The notes beneath the pieces are model-generated. The model was not told where the DNA came from. It searched no databases and saw only the letters and a list, made by a program, of their open reading frames with translations. Both the position numbers and the translations under genes were made by a program. A stretch of 64,000 nucleotides of DNA, from the NCBI GenBank assembly GCA_028671895.1, contig CM053802.1:40400201-40464200 (forward strand). The letters run 5' to 3'. Source of the DNA: Oenanthe sinensis. Taxonomy: Eukaryota > Streptophyta > Magnoliopsida > Apiales > Apiaceae. Positions 10,401 through 22,383 of this stretch are shown here, piece by piece (position 1 is the stretch's first letter; each line of letters opens with the position of its first letter).

Positions 10401-11185
10401 GGCTCAAATGAGGCTCAAGACCCCTGAAGTCAGTCAAATGACACGTGAGGCCCCTCAAGTCAGTCAAATGGGGCCCCTAAACTCAGTCAAATGAGGCATA
10501 TGGCCCCTCAAACCAGTCAAATTTGACCTGGGCTTGAAATTGAGATTTATTAGAACTCAATCCAGGTCTATTCGATCTAGGGCTCAAATGAGGTTCGAGG
10601 CCCCTCAAATCAGTCAAACAGGGCATGAGGCCCCTCAAGCCAGTCAAATTCGACATGAGCTTGAAATTGAGGTTTATTAGACCTCAATCTAGGTCTATTC
10701 GATCTAGGACTCAAACGAGGTTCGAGGCCCCTCAAACCGTCAAATGAGGCGCGAAGCACCTCAAGTCAGTCAAACGAGATTTGAGACCCATCAAGTCAGT
10801 CAAACGAGGTTTGAGACCCCTCAAGTCAGTCAAAGAGGTTTGAGACCCCTCAAGCTAGTCAAGTGAGGCGCGAGACCCCTCAAATCAGTCAAACGAGGTA
10901 TGAGGCCCTTCAAGCCATTCAAATTCGACCTGGGCTTGAAATTGAGGTTGATTAGACATCAATCTAGGTCTATTGGATCTAGGACTCAAACGAGGTTCAA
11001 GGCCCCTCAAACCAGTAAAATGAGACGCGAAGCCCCTCAAGTCAGTCAAACGTGATTTGAGACTCCTCAAGTCAGTCACACGAGGTTTGATACCCCACAA
11101 GTCAGTCAAACGAGATTTGAGACCCCTCAAGCCAGTCAAATGAGGCGCGAGACCCCTCAAGTCATTCAAACGAGGTTCGAGGCCC
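10400..11185. repeat. 30-bp minisatellite with higher-order structure
   Basis: Imperfect units of about 30 bp built around CCCCTCAAGTCAGTCAAA and a variable CGAGGTTTGAGA part run through the region. Longer blocks beginning GACCTGGGCTTGAAATTGAG recur at about 10525, 10650 and 10926, so there is a higher-order pattern. Minus-strand ORFs across it are repeat translations (DLRGL-type), not genes. Confidence 0.85.
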
Positions 11186-11451
11186 AGGTCAAAAACATAT
11201 ATGAGTAGGTTTGATGCACACACAAACAAAAGCAATGCAGTTTCTAGACCTAATACTCCAAGGCCTACATACCAAGACAAATATCAGATTCAAATCCAAA
11301 TACTTTAATCCATAGCATCATAATCAGTGTTGTTAATCACTGAATTAGTTGTCAGATCAGTCTCCATGTCCCTTATCCCTTCCTCTATTAGCTTATCATC
11401 CAAAAAACTTGCCATCCTAGAGTTTGGTTGAAGCTCGGGCACCATAGGCAA
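11186..11451. other. Unassigned sequence
   Basis: Unique-looking AT-rich sequence between the GYP-1 arrays and the broken gene to the right. No GYP-1 3' LTR and no continuation of SIR-3 ORF3 is seen. Confidence 0.4.
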
Positions 11452-12627
11452 TCAAGAACCATCTGCCATTGCCATTTGAAGATGAATGTAGTGAGATAAA
11501 CCAGTCTCAACTTGGTTAGCCCTTTGCATTGTGTTGCTAAGAATATTAAAGAGAAAACCAAGTTTATCCTTAGTGAATTGATGTTTCTCCACCAACACCT
11601 TGAATGAATCTTGAAGTTCATTGAAAAGAGCTTCAAGTTTATTGTGTTTGCCAATGAGGGCAGTGAACTCTTTGTCAAAATCAAATTTAGGAACAGGTTT
11701 AAGAGGTGGCATGATAGGAGCTATGGGGTCCAAATCAATCACAAGAGGGCCAGTGTAACCAAGCAAGGGAATCACAACCCTAGATGTTTTGTCAGTTATG
11801 GTTGAGGCCACTTGAAAGTGAGGTATTTAGTTAGTGTTTAGCTTGAAGTGATCAAATATCCTAGTAAGCAACAGTCCATATGACATATATCCTTTTTTAA
11901 AGGAATGAATCATATGTGTTAGAATCATATAGGGCAGATTGAAAGCAATTTTATGACTTGCAAGCTTATACATAAGCTTTATCTCAGAAAAGTATATCAG
12001 TTTATCACCAGAAAAGTTTGGAAAGATGTTTCCTCTCAAGATTAGAGCTAGTGTTTGAAAGACAGGAGTGAAATGTTCATAATTGATGCCACTATCAGTA
12101 GTAAACAGATTTTGTGGCACCTCATAGCCACACAACATAAAAAAGTATAGTTTAAGTTCACTAGGGTTGAACACAAACTCTTGATAAATGTCAAGGTTTG
12201 GCAAATTGAGCATTTTTGGTGTGAGCCTTAAAGCCTTTCCTAGCTCAATGTGATCAAGAAGTAGTGGTTTTCCACTCACCATACTAGTGATGAAAACAAC
12301 CCCATGCACTCCAATTTTGACTTCTATATTGTTATAGAAATCAGTGACCATGTTAAGAAGTACCCTTCTATTAGTGTAATACAAGAGTGGTTCCCAGTTA
12401 GCCATACTAAACATATTGTAAAGCTCAGATTTCTTCTCAATATGAATGAGACACCCTGGTTGTAGTTTGTGTTTGGCAGTCCTAAGTGGAGGATGTGGAA
12501 GAGGGTTAGGGACAAGCTCAGTCATTTTTCTTTATTTCTTCATATTTTTGTTTCTTTGGTATGTAAGAATTGGGGTAGGTTTAGGTTGTCCTAGACACAA
12601 AATAGTGCTAACAGTTTCATTCTCCAT
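11452..12627 (-). pseudogene. Putative plant transposon-type protein, broken by in-frame stops
   Basis: One minus-strand frame is open from ATG 12627 (MENETVSTILCLGQPKPTP) to the stop at 11452, apart from TAA at 12532-12534 and TAA at 11827-11829. The longest part, 12525-11827 (232 codons), includes MVTDFYNNIEVKIGVHGVVF. This resembles the 'putative plant transposon protein' domain found in many plant repeat-derived ORFs; I judge that by pattern only. The last 120 codons (KFDFDKEFTALIGKHNKLEA onward) look like a coiled coil. It has the same strand as REL-1 pol, 3.3 kb upstream, so it could be that element's extra ORF, or an unrelated relic. Confidence 0.5.
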
Positions 12628-15449
12628 TTCTAGAAATGGAAATGAATGCAGTAAATAAGGAGTTATGAATAAGAAGACAACACAATTTATGAGTATAGAA
12701 CTCAAACTAAGAATGCAGACACAAGGAATGAACGTAAATGAACTCAGCGAATGTATTTGAGGCACACATGAACTTAATGCACACTTGTATTACATATATA
12801 GCTAGGAAAAGCAAGTATGGAACACCAAAAATACATATACTGCAGTTTCTGCACCTAGAAAATATGAATTTAAGCACACAATTGCAGTGAGCACGGGATA
12901 AGTACAAATAGTGTAGAAAAATTACAGACAAGTACAGTTGAGCAATGCACAGAACAGTCCTTTGTAGCAGGTCTACCAAATAGCAAGTACATTCATACAC
13001 CATTCCCATTTAATGAAATGCACAAATTTTTATCATTTAAAATATGCAAACACCAACTAACCTGCCAGCACACCATATCTATATATTAATCTATATCTAT
13101 ATCAGATTAGATTATATAACGATAATCAAAAGTAAAACTGTTCTTACACAGCTAGTCATGAAAACCATAACCTACACTGTACAGGTAATCATATGTATAT
13201 ATATCAAATTATAGTACACTGTTGCATACAATCAACAATAAGAATTAATTTCCAGCAATTTTGTTACTACAATTACAATATAAAAATTAAATGTAACTAA
13301 GTTTGCAAGTAACGAAGCATCAACAGTAACAAACTTTACAAATTTTAATACTAAAAAACACATACCTGTCTGGATTGGATAAGGAAATAGGGTTCAGAGA
13401 AGCATGCTAAACAATTTTCTCAAATTATTGCAAGATTGAAGCACACAAGAATTATTTTCCTTATTGTCATAATACACAAAGACTTTAACAATTTATGTCA
13501 CCATGTAATTTCTTTCTTTGTGCTCCTATTAGACAATAGTTCTCATGCGAAAGAGAATAAGCATGCATTAAAAAATAATGCAAATATTCAAGCTTCAAAT
13601 AAGAACATAAGATTGCAGAAAATTTCAGGGATTTAGACGTACAAATTTACAATGCATGCTTTTTTTTATCCAACTGATCAAGATAGATAATTACTTTTGT
13701 AAGACAAAATATATCTCATAGACTGCAGATAAGCATGGATAAAGTCAAGCATGTAAAGCAAGAAAAGAAACTTTGCACAAGTGTTCAGGTAGCAACCACA
13801 ATTTAATAATCAAATTATGGAATCAAGAAATGCAGACACTTATGAGAAAAAAAATGCATGTGATTCTAATGTGATCAGTTGGTTTGGGAACAGATCAATG
13901 ATTAATCATGTTAATCAAGGCAGTCCATGACCAAAGTGATATTGTTGTGCAATTATATGTCCTATAAATGATGCGTATTAAGACAGTTTTATACTTCTGC
14001 AATTAACAGGCATTTTCAGACCAAATGACTCAAATTTGGCACATATAAGAATTCTAGAAAAACTAGATACCATATTTCCAATTTCTCAGTTTAGTTCAAA
14101 TAACTAATTAAGGAGAAATGCACATGACAAGTTTTCTTAAGACCAAATTGGGATTCAGAACATCAACATCAATTAACAAACTTTAATTAGTATAATAATT
14201 TGGCCATATATGCAGATTGGATAGATAGTAGCATTTCAGTATGTCAATGGAAGGTGTAATTATCACTACTAATTCAGTTGTCCAAGCAACATATATCATC
14301 AAAGATTTCAAGAGACACATAAGTATAAGCAACAATGAAAGAAAAAAACTTTATCAAGATCAACAGAGAGCCCACAAATATGTGTAAGTAATTGGCAAAA
14401 ATTTATCAAATCATCACATAGTCAATTAAGATCAATAATTACTTAGGCATTTTTATCATAACCATTAAATTGATGCAATTAATCAATTAGGAACATTTTA
14501 TCACATCTGCATACAAATATTGATTAGAGGCCAGTCATACATATATCACATCCAATTACATAACCTCAATTACTAGCATTACTAAACTAATCACATATCA
14601 AGAAGAAAGAAAATACTAGGAATTGGGATTGTACCTTTGCTATTGCCCTAAAGACCATAGACTTACTTGTATACATCCTCGGAGGATGTATAACCAGCTT
14701 CTCCTTTTTCAAGCACTTGCATGTTCTAAGCTTTTCTTTTCTTATATCCCCATCAATTTATAAGCTCTCGTTAATGTTCCTGCAGATAATTAGCTTTAGT
14801 GTCGCTTGTAAAATGATATTAATCTAATGGAAAAGTAATCGAAATTAAGAGAGGGTTCAGATATGATATAGTCGTAAGAAATTAACACTAATTTCTGCAA
14901 TTATATCATAGATGTCCTATTTGTTTCACCACATCATCATTTTAAGCATAATCGAAACAGAGTCGATCACATAGACTATTGATACGAATCGAATTGAAGC
15001 ACCTCGATCGATTTTCATGATGAAAATCACATGAAACGAATGCTTAGTTGAAGAAATGGATGATATTCTTGATAGAGCAGTCACAAGGTTAATCGATTCA
15101 TCAGAATTTAGACTCAAAAACTAGCGTTTCGTTCAAGTTTTTGATCAGTTTGACCTTAAAATGAATTGAAGTAGTGAAGATTTTGATATCAATCGATAGC
15201 TTGAGAAATGAATGATATGAATTTATCATCATATCACAAAAAAAAAACTCATAGAATTAAAGAGATTTAGAACAATTCAATTATGGTTTCGAGAGGCAAT
15301 GGGTTATTGTGCAGCTGATTTGGGAGAAACAAGGTGGAAAATATAATTTTATGTTTTATTTATATTTTAGAGATGGACGGTTAAAGATTAAAGCCCCATT
15401 ACATCAAATGGATGATAATAATCAATTCAAGAATTGAATTAAAACTGAT
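12628..15449. other. Long AT-rich region without a supported gene
   Basis: No ORF over about 100 codons and no retroelement domain. Short minus-strand ORFs (12707-13009, 14926-15117) lack recognisable motifs. Isolated splice-like sites can be found on the minus strand (CAG/GTATGT at about 13371, TGCAG/GAAC at about 14781, AAG/GTACAA at about 14636) but no reading frame links them, so I do not call exons. It may be old transposon DNA or the non-coding part of a host gene. Confidence 0.4.
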
Positions 15450-15496
15450 TATATATATATATTAGGAGTAATATATATATATATATATATATATAC
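15450..15496. repeat. (TA)n microsatellite
   Basis: Two TA runs, 15450-15462 and 15470-15496, are separated by TTAGGAGT. Very AT-rich DNA continues to about 15600. Confidence 0.9.
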
Positions 15497-15958
15497 ATTT
15501 CATAATTAATTTTATATTTTAATTACAATTAAATTGTAATCAATTTATATAAAATATTCTCTCATTTTTATACATCATTTTATAATTTTAATTACAAGAG
15601 AAAATGCAATTAATTTTTATAAAATAATATTCAACCGAGAAAAATATTTTTTGAATTTGAGATTTATTTCTAAATTCCCACAAGTTTATTTTAGAAAATA
15701 ATTCTGGGACAGTTTGATTAACACTCACAATTTTCCCGAGTTTTGAAATATAGAATATTCCAAGGCCAATCAATAGTTGTGTTAATTAAAATTATTTTAT
15801 TGAGCTTAATTTCATAATAAATCTTGAACAACTTGTAATTAACGTCATTATTGACAAATCTGAATTTCACCTCGAAATCCGGTCAAATAATAACCTAAAC
15901 TACAAGCGGAGCAAATTTCATTGAAAATTAATTCAACAAAATTAAAACACTTAGTGTC
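15497..15958. other. 3' flank of REL-1 pol, no gene seen
   Basis: AT-rich sequence immediately after the pol stop codon on the minus strand. It may be element 3' untranslated DNA. No LTR or purine tract is recognised. Confidence 0.35.
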
Positions 15959-16655
15959 TCAGTTTGAGTACTCAAGCATACCTAACTCCAAACGGAGTTT
16001 GTTGAATCTTTCTGAGCTCAAAGATTTTGTAAAAATATTGGCGATATTATGTTCAGAATCTATGGATACCATCTTAATATTGCCCTTCGAGACATGGTCT
16101 CGTAGAAAATGATGTTGTATATCAATATGTTTTGATAATGAGTGCAACACATAATTTTTCTCAAATTGATTGCACTTATATTATCACATTGAATTGATAC
16201 TACATCAAATTTTATAATATAGTCAGCTAGTGTTTTCTTCATCCAAATGATTTGAGCACAACATTTTGCAGCTACTATATAATCAGTTTCTGTAGTAGAT
16301 ATGGACACATAATTTTGTTTCTTGGAAAACCAAGAAACTAGGTATCCACCAAGAAACTGACACGTAACACTTGTGCTTTTTCTATCAATTAAGTGACCGG
16401 CATAATCCGAATCAGAAAAGCACACTAAGTCAAATAGTTGTCCTTTCGGATACCATAGACCCATTTTAGTGGTTTCCTTGAAGTATTTAAATATTTGCTT
16501 TACAATGGCTACATGAGATTCCTTAGGGTTCACTTGAAAGCGAGCACACTTACATACACTAAATAGTATGTCAGGCCTACTAGCAGTGATATAGAGAAAA
16601 CTTCCGATCATTCCCCGATATTTCTTCATATCTACAGAAATACCACTAGAATCTT
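15959..16655 (-). pseudogene. pol: REL-1: 3' end of a copia pol (RT end and RNase H), cut by SIR-2
   Basis: Minus-strand fragments read YRGMIGSFLYITASRPDI, DSDYAGHLIDRKSTSVTCQFLGG, VSWFSKKQNYVSISTTE and, in another frame, KHIDIQHHFLRDHV and NIFTKSL, ending LELGMLEYSN. This is the C-terminal part of a Sirevirus-like copia pol. Homology begins exactly at 16655, where the SIR-2 LTR starts; the rest of pol should lie beyond SIR-2, outside the window. At least one frameshift near 16100 breaks RNase H. The open frame that runs on to 16713 takes its first codons from the SIR-2 LTR and is chimeric. Confidence 0.8.
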
Positions 16656-17348
16656 TGTTATTTCCCAGAACTATGTCAATATTTATAGAAGGGGGGTTGA
16701 ATATAAATATCAAAACTTTTTTTAAGTTTTAATATTTGTTCTTGATGTTTGAGAGTTCGAGAGAATATGTTTAAACAAAATAAAACTGAAAATAAATTCA
16801 ACAAAGAGATTTTAAAATTACTGATGAATTAGTTTTTCCATTAGTGTATATTTTTGCTCAATGTTCCTAGGTTAAATAAAAACCTAGCTTCATTTTTACA
16901 AGGTTAGAAAATAAATCAATTGTTCTTACAAAGTGCTCTAAGACTGAACAGTTGATTCAAGAAATATTGTCTAAATTGTACATTTTCTAACAATGCTACC
17001 ACACTTGTTTATATACTACAAGTGTGTTTTATATAATTCCTATTCTAGGATTGTTTCTACCTATCTTCCATTTTACCTTGTTTCATTTTAGAAAAAGGTT
17101 TGAAAGACAGCTTCAGATGGAGTCTTCACAGTCATCATAGACTGTCTTTCATAGGTGTGCTTTTGTACTTTGGATCTTCAACAGATAGCCTTTCTGTGTT
17201 GTCTCGATCAATTGGTAATTTGCTGTTAAGCATATCAATTGATCCTTCCTTTTATCCATCAACTGATTTTCTTCTTCGATTGATCTTTATATCCATCGAC
17301 TGATAAACAGTAACTTATCGATTGATAGATGTTATCAATTGATATATC
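16656..17348 (-). repeat. SIR-2 3' LTR, outer part
   Basis: It begins TGTTATTTCCCAGAACTATG and matches the SIR-1 LTRs base for base with scattered changes up to 17348, where COP-1 is inserted. The other part is 25834-26262. Together they make about 1117 bp once the duplicated ATATC is counted once, against 1118 bp for SIR-1. Confidence 0.9.
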
Positions 17349-18878
17349 TGTTGGGTTCCGAGGCATAAAACGTAGCGGATTAAACGTAAATATAACAAAA
17401 ATTCGGAACCCTAAACGCAGGATCATGTATAAGCCTAGACTGATTATTGTGAAACGGAATCATACCTTTGTCTGGTCTTGGTTTACACGACCTCAACGGA
17501 GATCCTAGCTTCACGACTTGTGTCTTCCTCTCGAAAACACCTCTATGGTATCCACACGAGCACCTTCAAGAACGTCCCACGATCTTGATTACGGAATGGA
17601 TTGTACTAGCTCCTTTGATGATTTCGAATTTGTTTCTGCCTTGCTGTGCTTGCTGCTGCCTCTAGGGATTTTGTTTCTCAAAAATGTAATCCCTCTTAAC
17701 CCTATCATTATCTATTTATAATGCTGGTTAAGAGGCCCAATCAGCAAAACCTAACCCATGTAGGTTTAGAATAAATAATAAAACCGAATTTCTATTATTT
17801 AATTAATAACTAAGTCATACTTAATTACTAAGGGCAGAATTCAAATTCGAATTTTATTATTTCAAATAATTAAGTCTCACTTAATTAATATAATAAAATT
17901 CAAATAATCATCAATTAATTTAAATCTATAATTTAAATTAACTATTCCTTGAAGTGCTCTATGTGTGTGACCCTATAGGCTATTATTTAATTAGCAATAA
18001 TTTTATTCTCCAATAAAATTATAAACAATGAGCGGTATCTAGTAATACATCATTGATACCTAATTAAATAATAATTAAATCGTGATTCGATAAAACCTTT
18101 CGTGATTAATGTTTCCGTGTAATATAATCTCTTTAACCATATATATTATAGATTAAACTCGAGGCATGTATTTAGTCATCCTCTTCAACATTTAATCCGG
18201 GTTTACTTGATCCATGAGTAGACTATGAAAACAAATCATTATTTGAGCACGGCCATGCATTTTATAGTCTCACTCAATCAAGAGGCCAATAATATCTCTC
18301 CTAATTATAGGAGGGTTAAATCCTTTATCTATCATTCATATTTCTCATACGACTCATGATATACCCGATGTCCACTTTTATCATTACCCGGTCAAAGGTA
18401 ACTTTTAATGTAGTCAAAGTATATTAATCCTCGTACAGAAATATAATGATCTCAAGTCAGAGGATCATTACACCATTATCACTGTGAGTCTTTCTTATGA
18501 CTTTATTAAACATGAAGAATCTCACTGTGGGTCTGTCCAGTACCATGTACTCCTGCATGTACCTATGTGTTGACTTTAGTATCCCCATACTTATAACCAA
18601 TGAGATGTGGTTATCAGTCAAACAACATACTAGTCTATTTATGTATTATTATTGTCCTATAATAATAATACTCGACTAGGGACATTTAAGAATATGATCT
18701 ATTATATAATCTCAAGTTCAAGTCATGTACTAAACTATACAATGTGTATCATGATTCTAAGGAAATTTATTATGCTAACAAATATATCGCAGTAATTAAA
18801 GTCATAATAAATATGTTTATTGAATAATCAATTGACATAAAGGTCTATTGTATTGCCTCTAGGGCACCTACACTAACA
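17349..18878 (-). repeat. COP-1 3' LTR
   Basis: 1530 bp, TGTTGGGTTCCGAGGCATAA to GGGCACCTACACTAACA. It matches the 5' LTR (24289-25833) with scattered substitutions and small indels, including a 13-15 bp CTGTGTGCTTGCTG-type duplication present only in the 5' copy. A minus-strand TATAAATAG box lies at 17712-17720. Confidence 0.95.
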
Positions 18879-18890
18879 ATCTCCCACTTG
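18879..18890 (-). other. COP-1 polypurine tract
   Basis: On the minus strand CAAGTGGGAGAT directly precedes the 3' LTR. COP-2 has the same tract at its 3' LTR (35724-35735). Confidence 0.85.
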
Positions 18891-18892
18891 CA

Positions 18893-21510
18893 CTAGAGCC
18901 AATCACCCATGTATCTAATACCCATGGAACTAGTGTGACCGTCATGCTTCGTCTGCGACAAGCCTTTGGTCAGTGGGTCTGCAATGTTATCATTTGTGTG
19001 CACTTTACATATGTGTATGTCACCCCTTTCATTAATCTCTCGAATGAGGTGATATCTCCTGAGTATGTGTTTGGTTCGGGAATGAGATCTAGGTTCTTTA
19101 GCCTGTGCAATGGCTCCATTATTATCGCAGTATAGATCAATGGGATCTGCGATCGATGGAACCACTCCCAAATCACGGGGACATATCCCCTTTTTGCATT
19201 TTGCATACCAAAACGATGCAAAACCTTATCGATGTATGTACTCTGACTTAGACCGATCATCCTTCTAGATCTATCCCTATAGATCCTCATTCCTAGAATG
19301 TAGGATGCTTCACCTAAGTCTTTCATAAAGAAGTTGCTCCCTAACCAAATCTTAATAGCCTTGAGAGAAGGTATGTCATTCCCCATTAGTAGTATGTCAC
19401 CAACATACAGTACTATGAATGCCACATGGCTCCCACTAACCTTCTTGTAAACACAAGGTTCATCTTCGTTTTGAACAAAGCCATACTCTTTGACTGTTTC
19501 ATCAAAACGGATGTTCCATCTCCTAGAGGCTTGCTTCAATCCATAAATAGATCGACGTAATTTACATACCTTGCTAACATTCCTTGGATCGACAAAACCT
19601 TTAGGTTGTGTCATGTACACATCCACATCCTCTTCAAGGCTTCCATTAAGGAAGGCTGTTTTGACATCCATTTGCCAGATTTCATAATCATGGAATGCTG
19701 CAATAGCAAGCAAAATCCTTATGGACTTGACCATAGCCACTGGTGAGAAAGTTTCATCATAGTCAATACCATGAATTTGTTTGAAACCTTTTGCAACCAG
19801 CCTTGCTTTATAGGTCTGAACATTTCCATCCATGTCAGTTTTCTTCTTGAAAACCCATTTGCACCCTATGGGTTTTACCCCTTCAGGTAGATCAACCAAA
19901 GTCCATACTCGGTTTTCGTACATGGAATCCATCTCGGATTTCATGGCTTCTAGCCATCTCTTAGAGTCTGGACTGTTCATAGCATCTTGGTATGTGAGAG
20001 GCTCATCTTCATCTATGAGCATCAAATCACCACATTGAGTCAAGAGAAATCCATATCTCTCTGGCTTATGGCGAATTCTACCAGTTCTACGAACAACCTG
20101 TGTTTGTTGAGCATTATCATTATCCTGCTTCTGTTCCACTTCAGGTTCAATGCTATTTTGTGGTTCTCGATCTTCATCGAGGTCTATAGTTCTCCCACTG
20201 TTTCTTTTGGAAACAAAATCTCTTTCCATGAAAACAGTGTCTCGAGCAATAAACACCTTCTACTTAGAAGGACTATAAAAATAATACGCCTTTGTTTCTT
20301 TAGGGTATCCCACAAAATTGCACTCTTCAGATTTAGGTCCAAGCTTGTCAGATACTTGACGTTTCACAAACGCCTTGCATCCCCAAACTTTCATAAAGTT
20401 CATGCCTGACCGTTTCTTCTCCCATATCTCATATGGAGTCTTTTGAACCTTCTTAGTAGGAACATGGTTAAGTGTGAAAGCCGTTGTTTCTAGAGCGTAA
20501 CCCCAGAAACTAATTGGAAGATCTGCATGACTCATCATCGATCGCACCATGTCCAACAAGGTGCGATTTCTCCTCTCTGAAACTCCATTCCATTGAGGTG
20601 TACCTGGCGGAGTGAGTTATGATACAATACCACACTCCTTTAAATAATCTTTAAATTCTGTGCTCAAGTATTCTCCTCCACGATCAGATCGTAAGATTTT
20701 AATACTTGCACCTCCGCCAATTTGCTTCTCTACTTTAGCCTTGTATTCTTTAAACTTTTCAAAAGAATCAGATTTATTCTTCATAAGATATACATATCCA
20801 TATCTACTGAAATCATCAGTAAATGTTATTAATTAGTAGTAGCCTCCTCTAGCCATCACACGCATTGGGCCACATACATCACTATGTATTAGCTCTAGAC
20901 CTTCGGTGGCCCTTTGACCCTTACCAGTGAAAGGGGCTTTAGTCATTTTACCAAGCAAACAAGATTCGCATTCTTGGTATGATTCAAAATCAAACTTATC
21001 CAAGTATCCATCCTTATGTAATTTGGATATGCGTTTCTCATTTATATGGCATAGACGACAATGCCAGAGGTATGTTTGATTTGAGTCATTAACTTTAAGT
21101 CGTTTGTTTTCTATATTATAGACAGGATTATCTAAGTCAAGAACATATAAACCATTAAACAAACGCGCAATACCATAGGTTAAATCATTCAAAGCAAAAG
21201 AGCAACAATTGTTCTTTATCGTAAACGAAAAACCTTTCTTGTCCAAACAAGAAACAGAAATAATGTTTCTGCGAATCGCAGGCACGTAAAAACAATTCTC
21301 CAGTTCTAAAACTAGCCCTGAGGGCAAAGATAAATAATAGGTTCCTACAGCTAAAGCAGCAACTCTTGCTCCATTGCCAACTCATAGGTCCACTTCTCCT
21401 TTAGCCAATGTCCTACTTCTCTGCATTTCCTGCACATTTATACAAATGTGAATAGCACATCCAGTATCCAATACCCAAGATGTAAAAATAGACAGATTGA
21501 CTTTTATAAC
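18893..21510 (-). pseudogene. pol: COP-1 pol (in-frame stops, deleted RT/RNase H junction)
   Basis: Pol follows gag in the same frame. Protease is recognised by VLDTGCAIHIC, GAG-pre-integrase/zinc region by LWHCRLCHINEKRI and CESCLLGKMTKAPF, and integrase by HSDVCGPMRV and NGVSERRNRT. RT (WVFKKKTDMDGN, QMDVKTAFLNG) follows. Stops occur at about 21511, 21386, 20833, 20636 (CAA to TAA relative to COP-2) and 20257. The RT catalytic box reads YVGD instead of YVDD, losing an aspartate. Near 19175-19190 the frame jumps from GMQNAKRGYVPV to RNase H sequence (VVPSIADPIDLYCDNNGA), removing roughly 180 residues and shifting frame. The end is GIRYMGDWL at 18893. Confidence 0.9.
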
Positions 21511-22383
21511 TTATATACATGAAGTAGAAGCTTGCTCAGCCCTCTTCTTTTTCAGATCCTCCAAGTAAACTGAACAGTTTCTCTTCCAGTGACCAGTTTT
21601 CTTACAGTAGTGACATTCACCCTTAGCGACCCCACCTTTAGGCTTTAAAGCCTGTTTGGGACCTGACTTTGGCTTGGGTGTAGAATCAGAACTTGTCTTC
21701 TTCTTACCCTTCCACTTTCCTTTCCCTTTGGCCTTACCTTTATTGCCCACCATCAGTATGGGAGCAGGTTCAGCCGTCTTCATGTTGGTCTCATATGTTC
21801 TCAACATAGCCAACAATTCAGTAGGTGTTTTGTCAAATTCATTCATATTGTAGTTTATGATAAACTGGGTGAATTTGTTGTTCAAAGAATTCATGATTAG
21901 GTCAATACCAATTTCCTGAATAATCGGGAAACCCAAAGTTTCAAGGTATTCAATGTAACCAATCATCTTTAGAACATGTGGGCCAACTAGTTCACTTGCC
22001 CCTTGTTTGCATTTAAAGAGTGACTTACTCGTGTTGAACCTTTCTTGACGAGTTTGGCTTGCAAACATGCTTTGCAAGTGCTCATTGATAGTATATGCAT
22101 CCATATGCACATGTTGTCTTTGAAGCTCAGCACTCATAGTTGCCAACATAAGACATGCAACATCAGTTACATCATTCTCATCCTTTGTGTGGGCCGCTCG
22201 TTCCTAAACAGTAGCGCCCTCGGGAAGGGGACCTTTCGGAGGAATATCAATGACATGAAGCTTGCGCTCCTGTCTGAGGACAATCCTCAAATTCCTCCGC
22301 CAGTCTAGGAAGTTGTTTCCTCCTGTCAGCTTATCCTTCTCAAGGACTGATCGTACGGATAGTGTGTTTGTGTTGTTTGCCAT
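21511..22383 (-). pseudogene. gag: COP-1 gag (one internal stop)
   Basis: It starts at ATG 22383 (MANNTNTLSVRSVLEKDKL). The capsid part (LDWRRNLRIVLRQERKLHVI ...) is interrupted by TAG at 22204-22206, after which the same frame continues (DVACLMLATMSAELQRQHVH). A Lys/Gly-rich segment (GNKGKAKGKGKWKGKKK) precedes a single zinc knuckle, CHYCKKTGHWKRNC (CX2CX4HX4C, intact). The frame ends TAA at 21511, where COP-2 and COP-3 continue into pol, so the stop is likely a mutation or a late natural boundary. About 290 codons in all. Confidence 0.9.

Larger units (their letters stand above)
6330..11185 (+). mobile_element. GYP-1: truncated Ty3/gypsy (Tat/Retand-like) retrotransposon
   Basis: A 5' LTR (6330-6967) is followed at once by TTTGGCGCCGCCTGTGGGA, the leader type seen in plant Tat-lineage gypsy elements. 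A gag-domain protein, an aspartic protease (VDSGASVDILF) and an RNase H remnant follow, then two minisatellite arrays. Reverse transcriptase and integrase are missing, and no 3' LTR matching 6330-6967 is seen, so the element is internally deleted and 3'-truncated. It interrupts SIR-3 ORF3. The right boundary (about 11185) is the end of the arrays and is approximate. Confidence 0.75.

Noticed and set aside
10400..11185. CRISPR-like direct repeats
   Set aside because: Units are contiguous with no unique spacers, and the genome is a plant.
10285..11280. Minus-strand ORFs (10285-10467, 10885-11280) with DLRGL repeats
   Set aside because: They only translate the 30-bp minisatellite; repeat unit length is a multiple of three so stops are rare.
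12707..15117. Possible multi-exon host gene on the minus strand
   Set aside because: Some splice-like sites exist but no coding frame connects them and no protein similarity is recognised.
16060..16713. 217-codon ORF as one gene
   Set aside because: Its first codons come from the SIR-2 LTR and the rest from REL-1 pol; it is an insertion junction.
17468..18679. Short ORFs repeated at 24408-25634
   Set aside because: They lie in the two COP-1 LTRs and have no motif.
20260..20640. Excess C-to-T stops as a methylation-decay signature in COP elements
   Set aside because: Some stops fit (CAA to TAA at 20636, CGA to TGA at 63605) but others are transversions (31911, 33360), so no clear bias is shown by eye.
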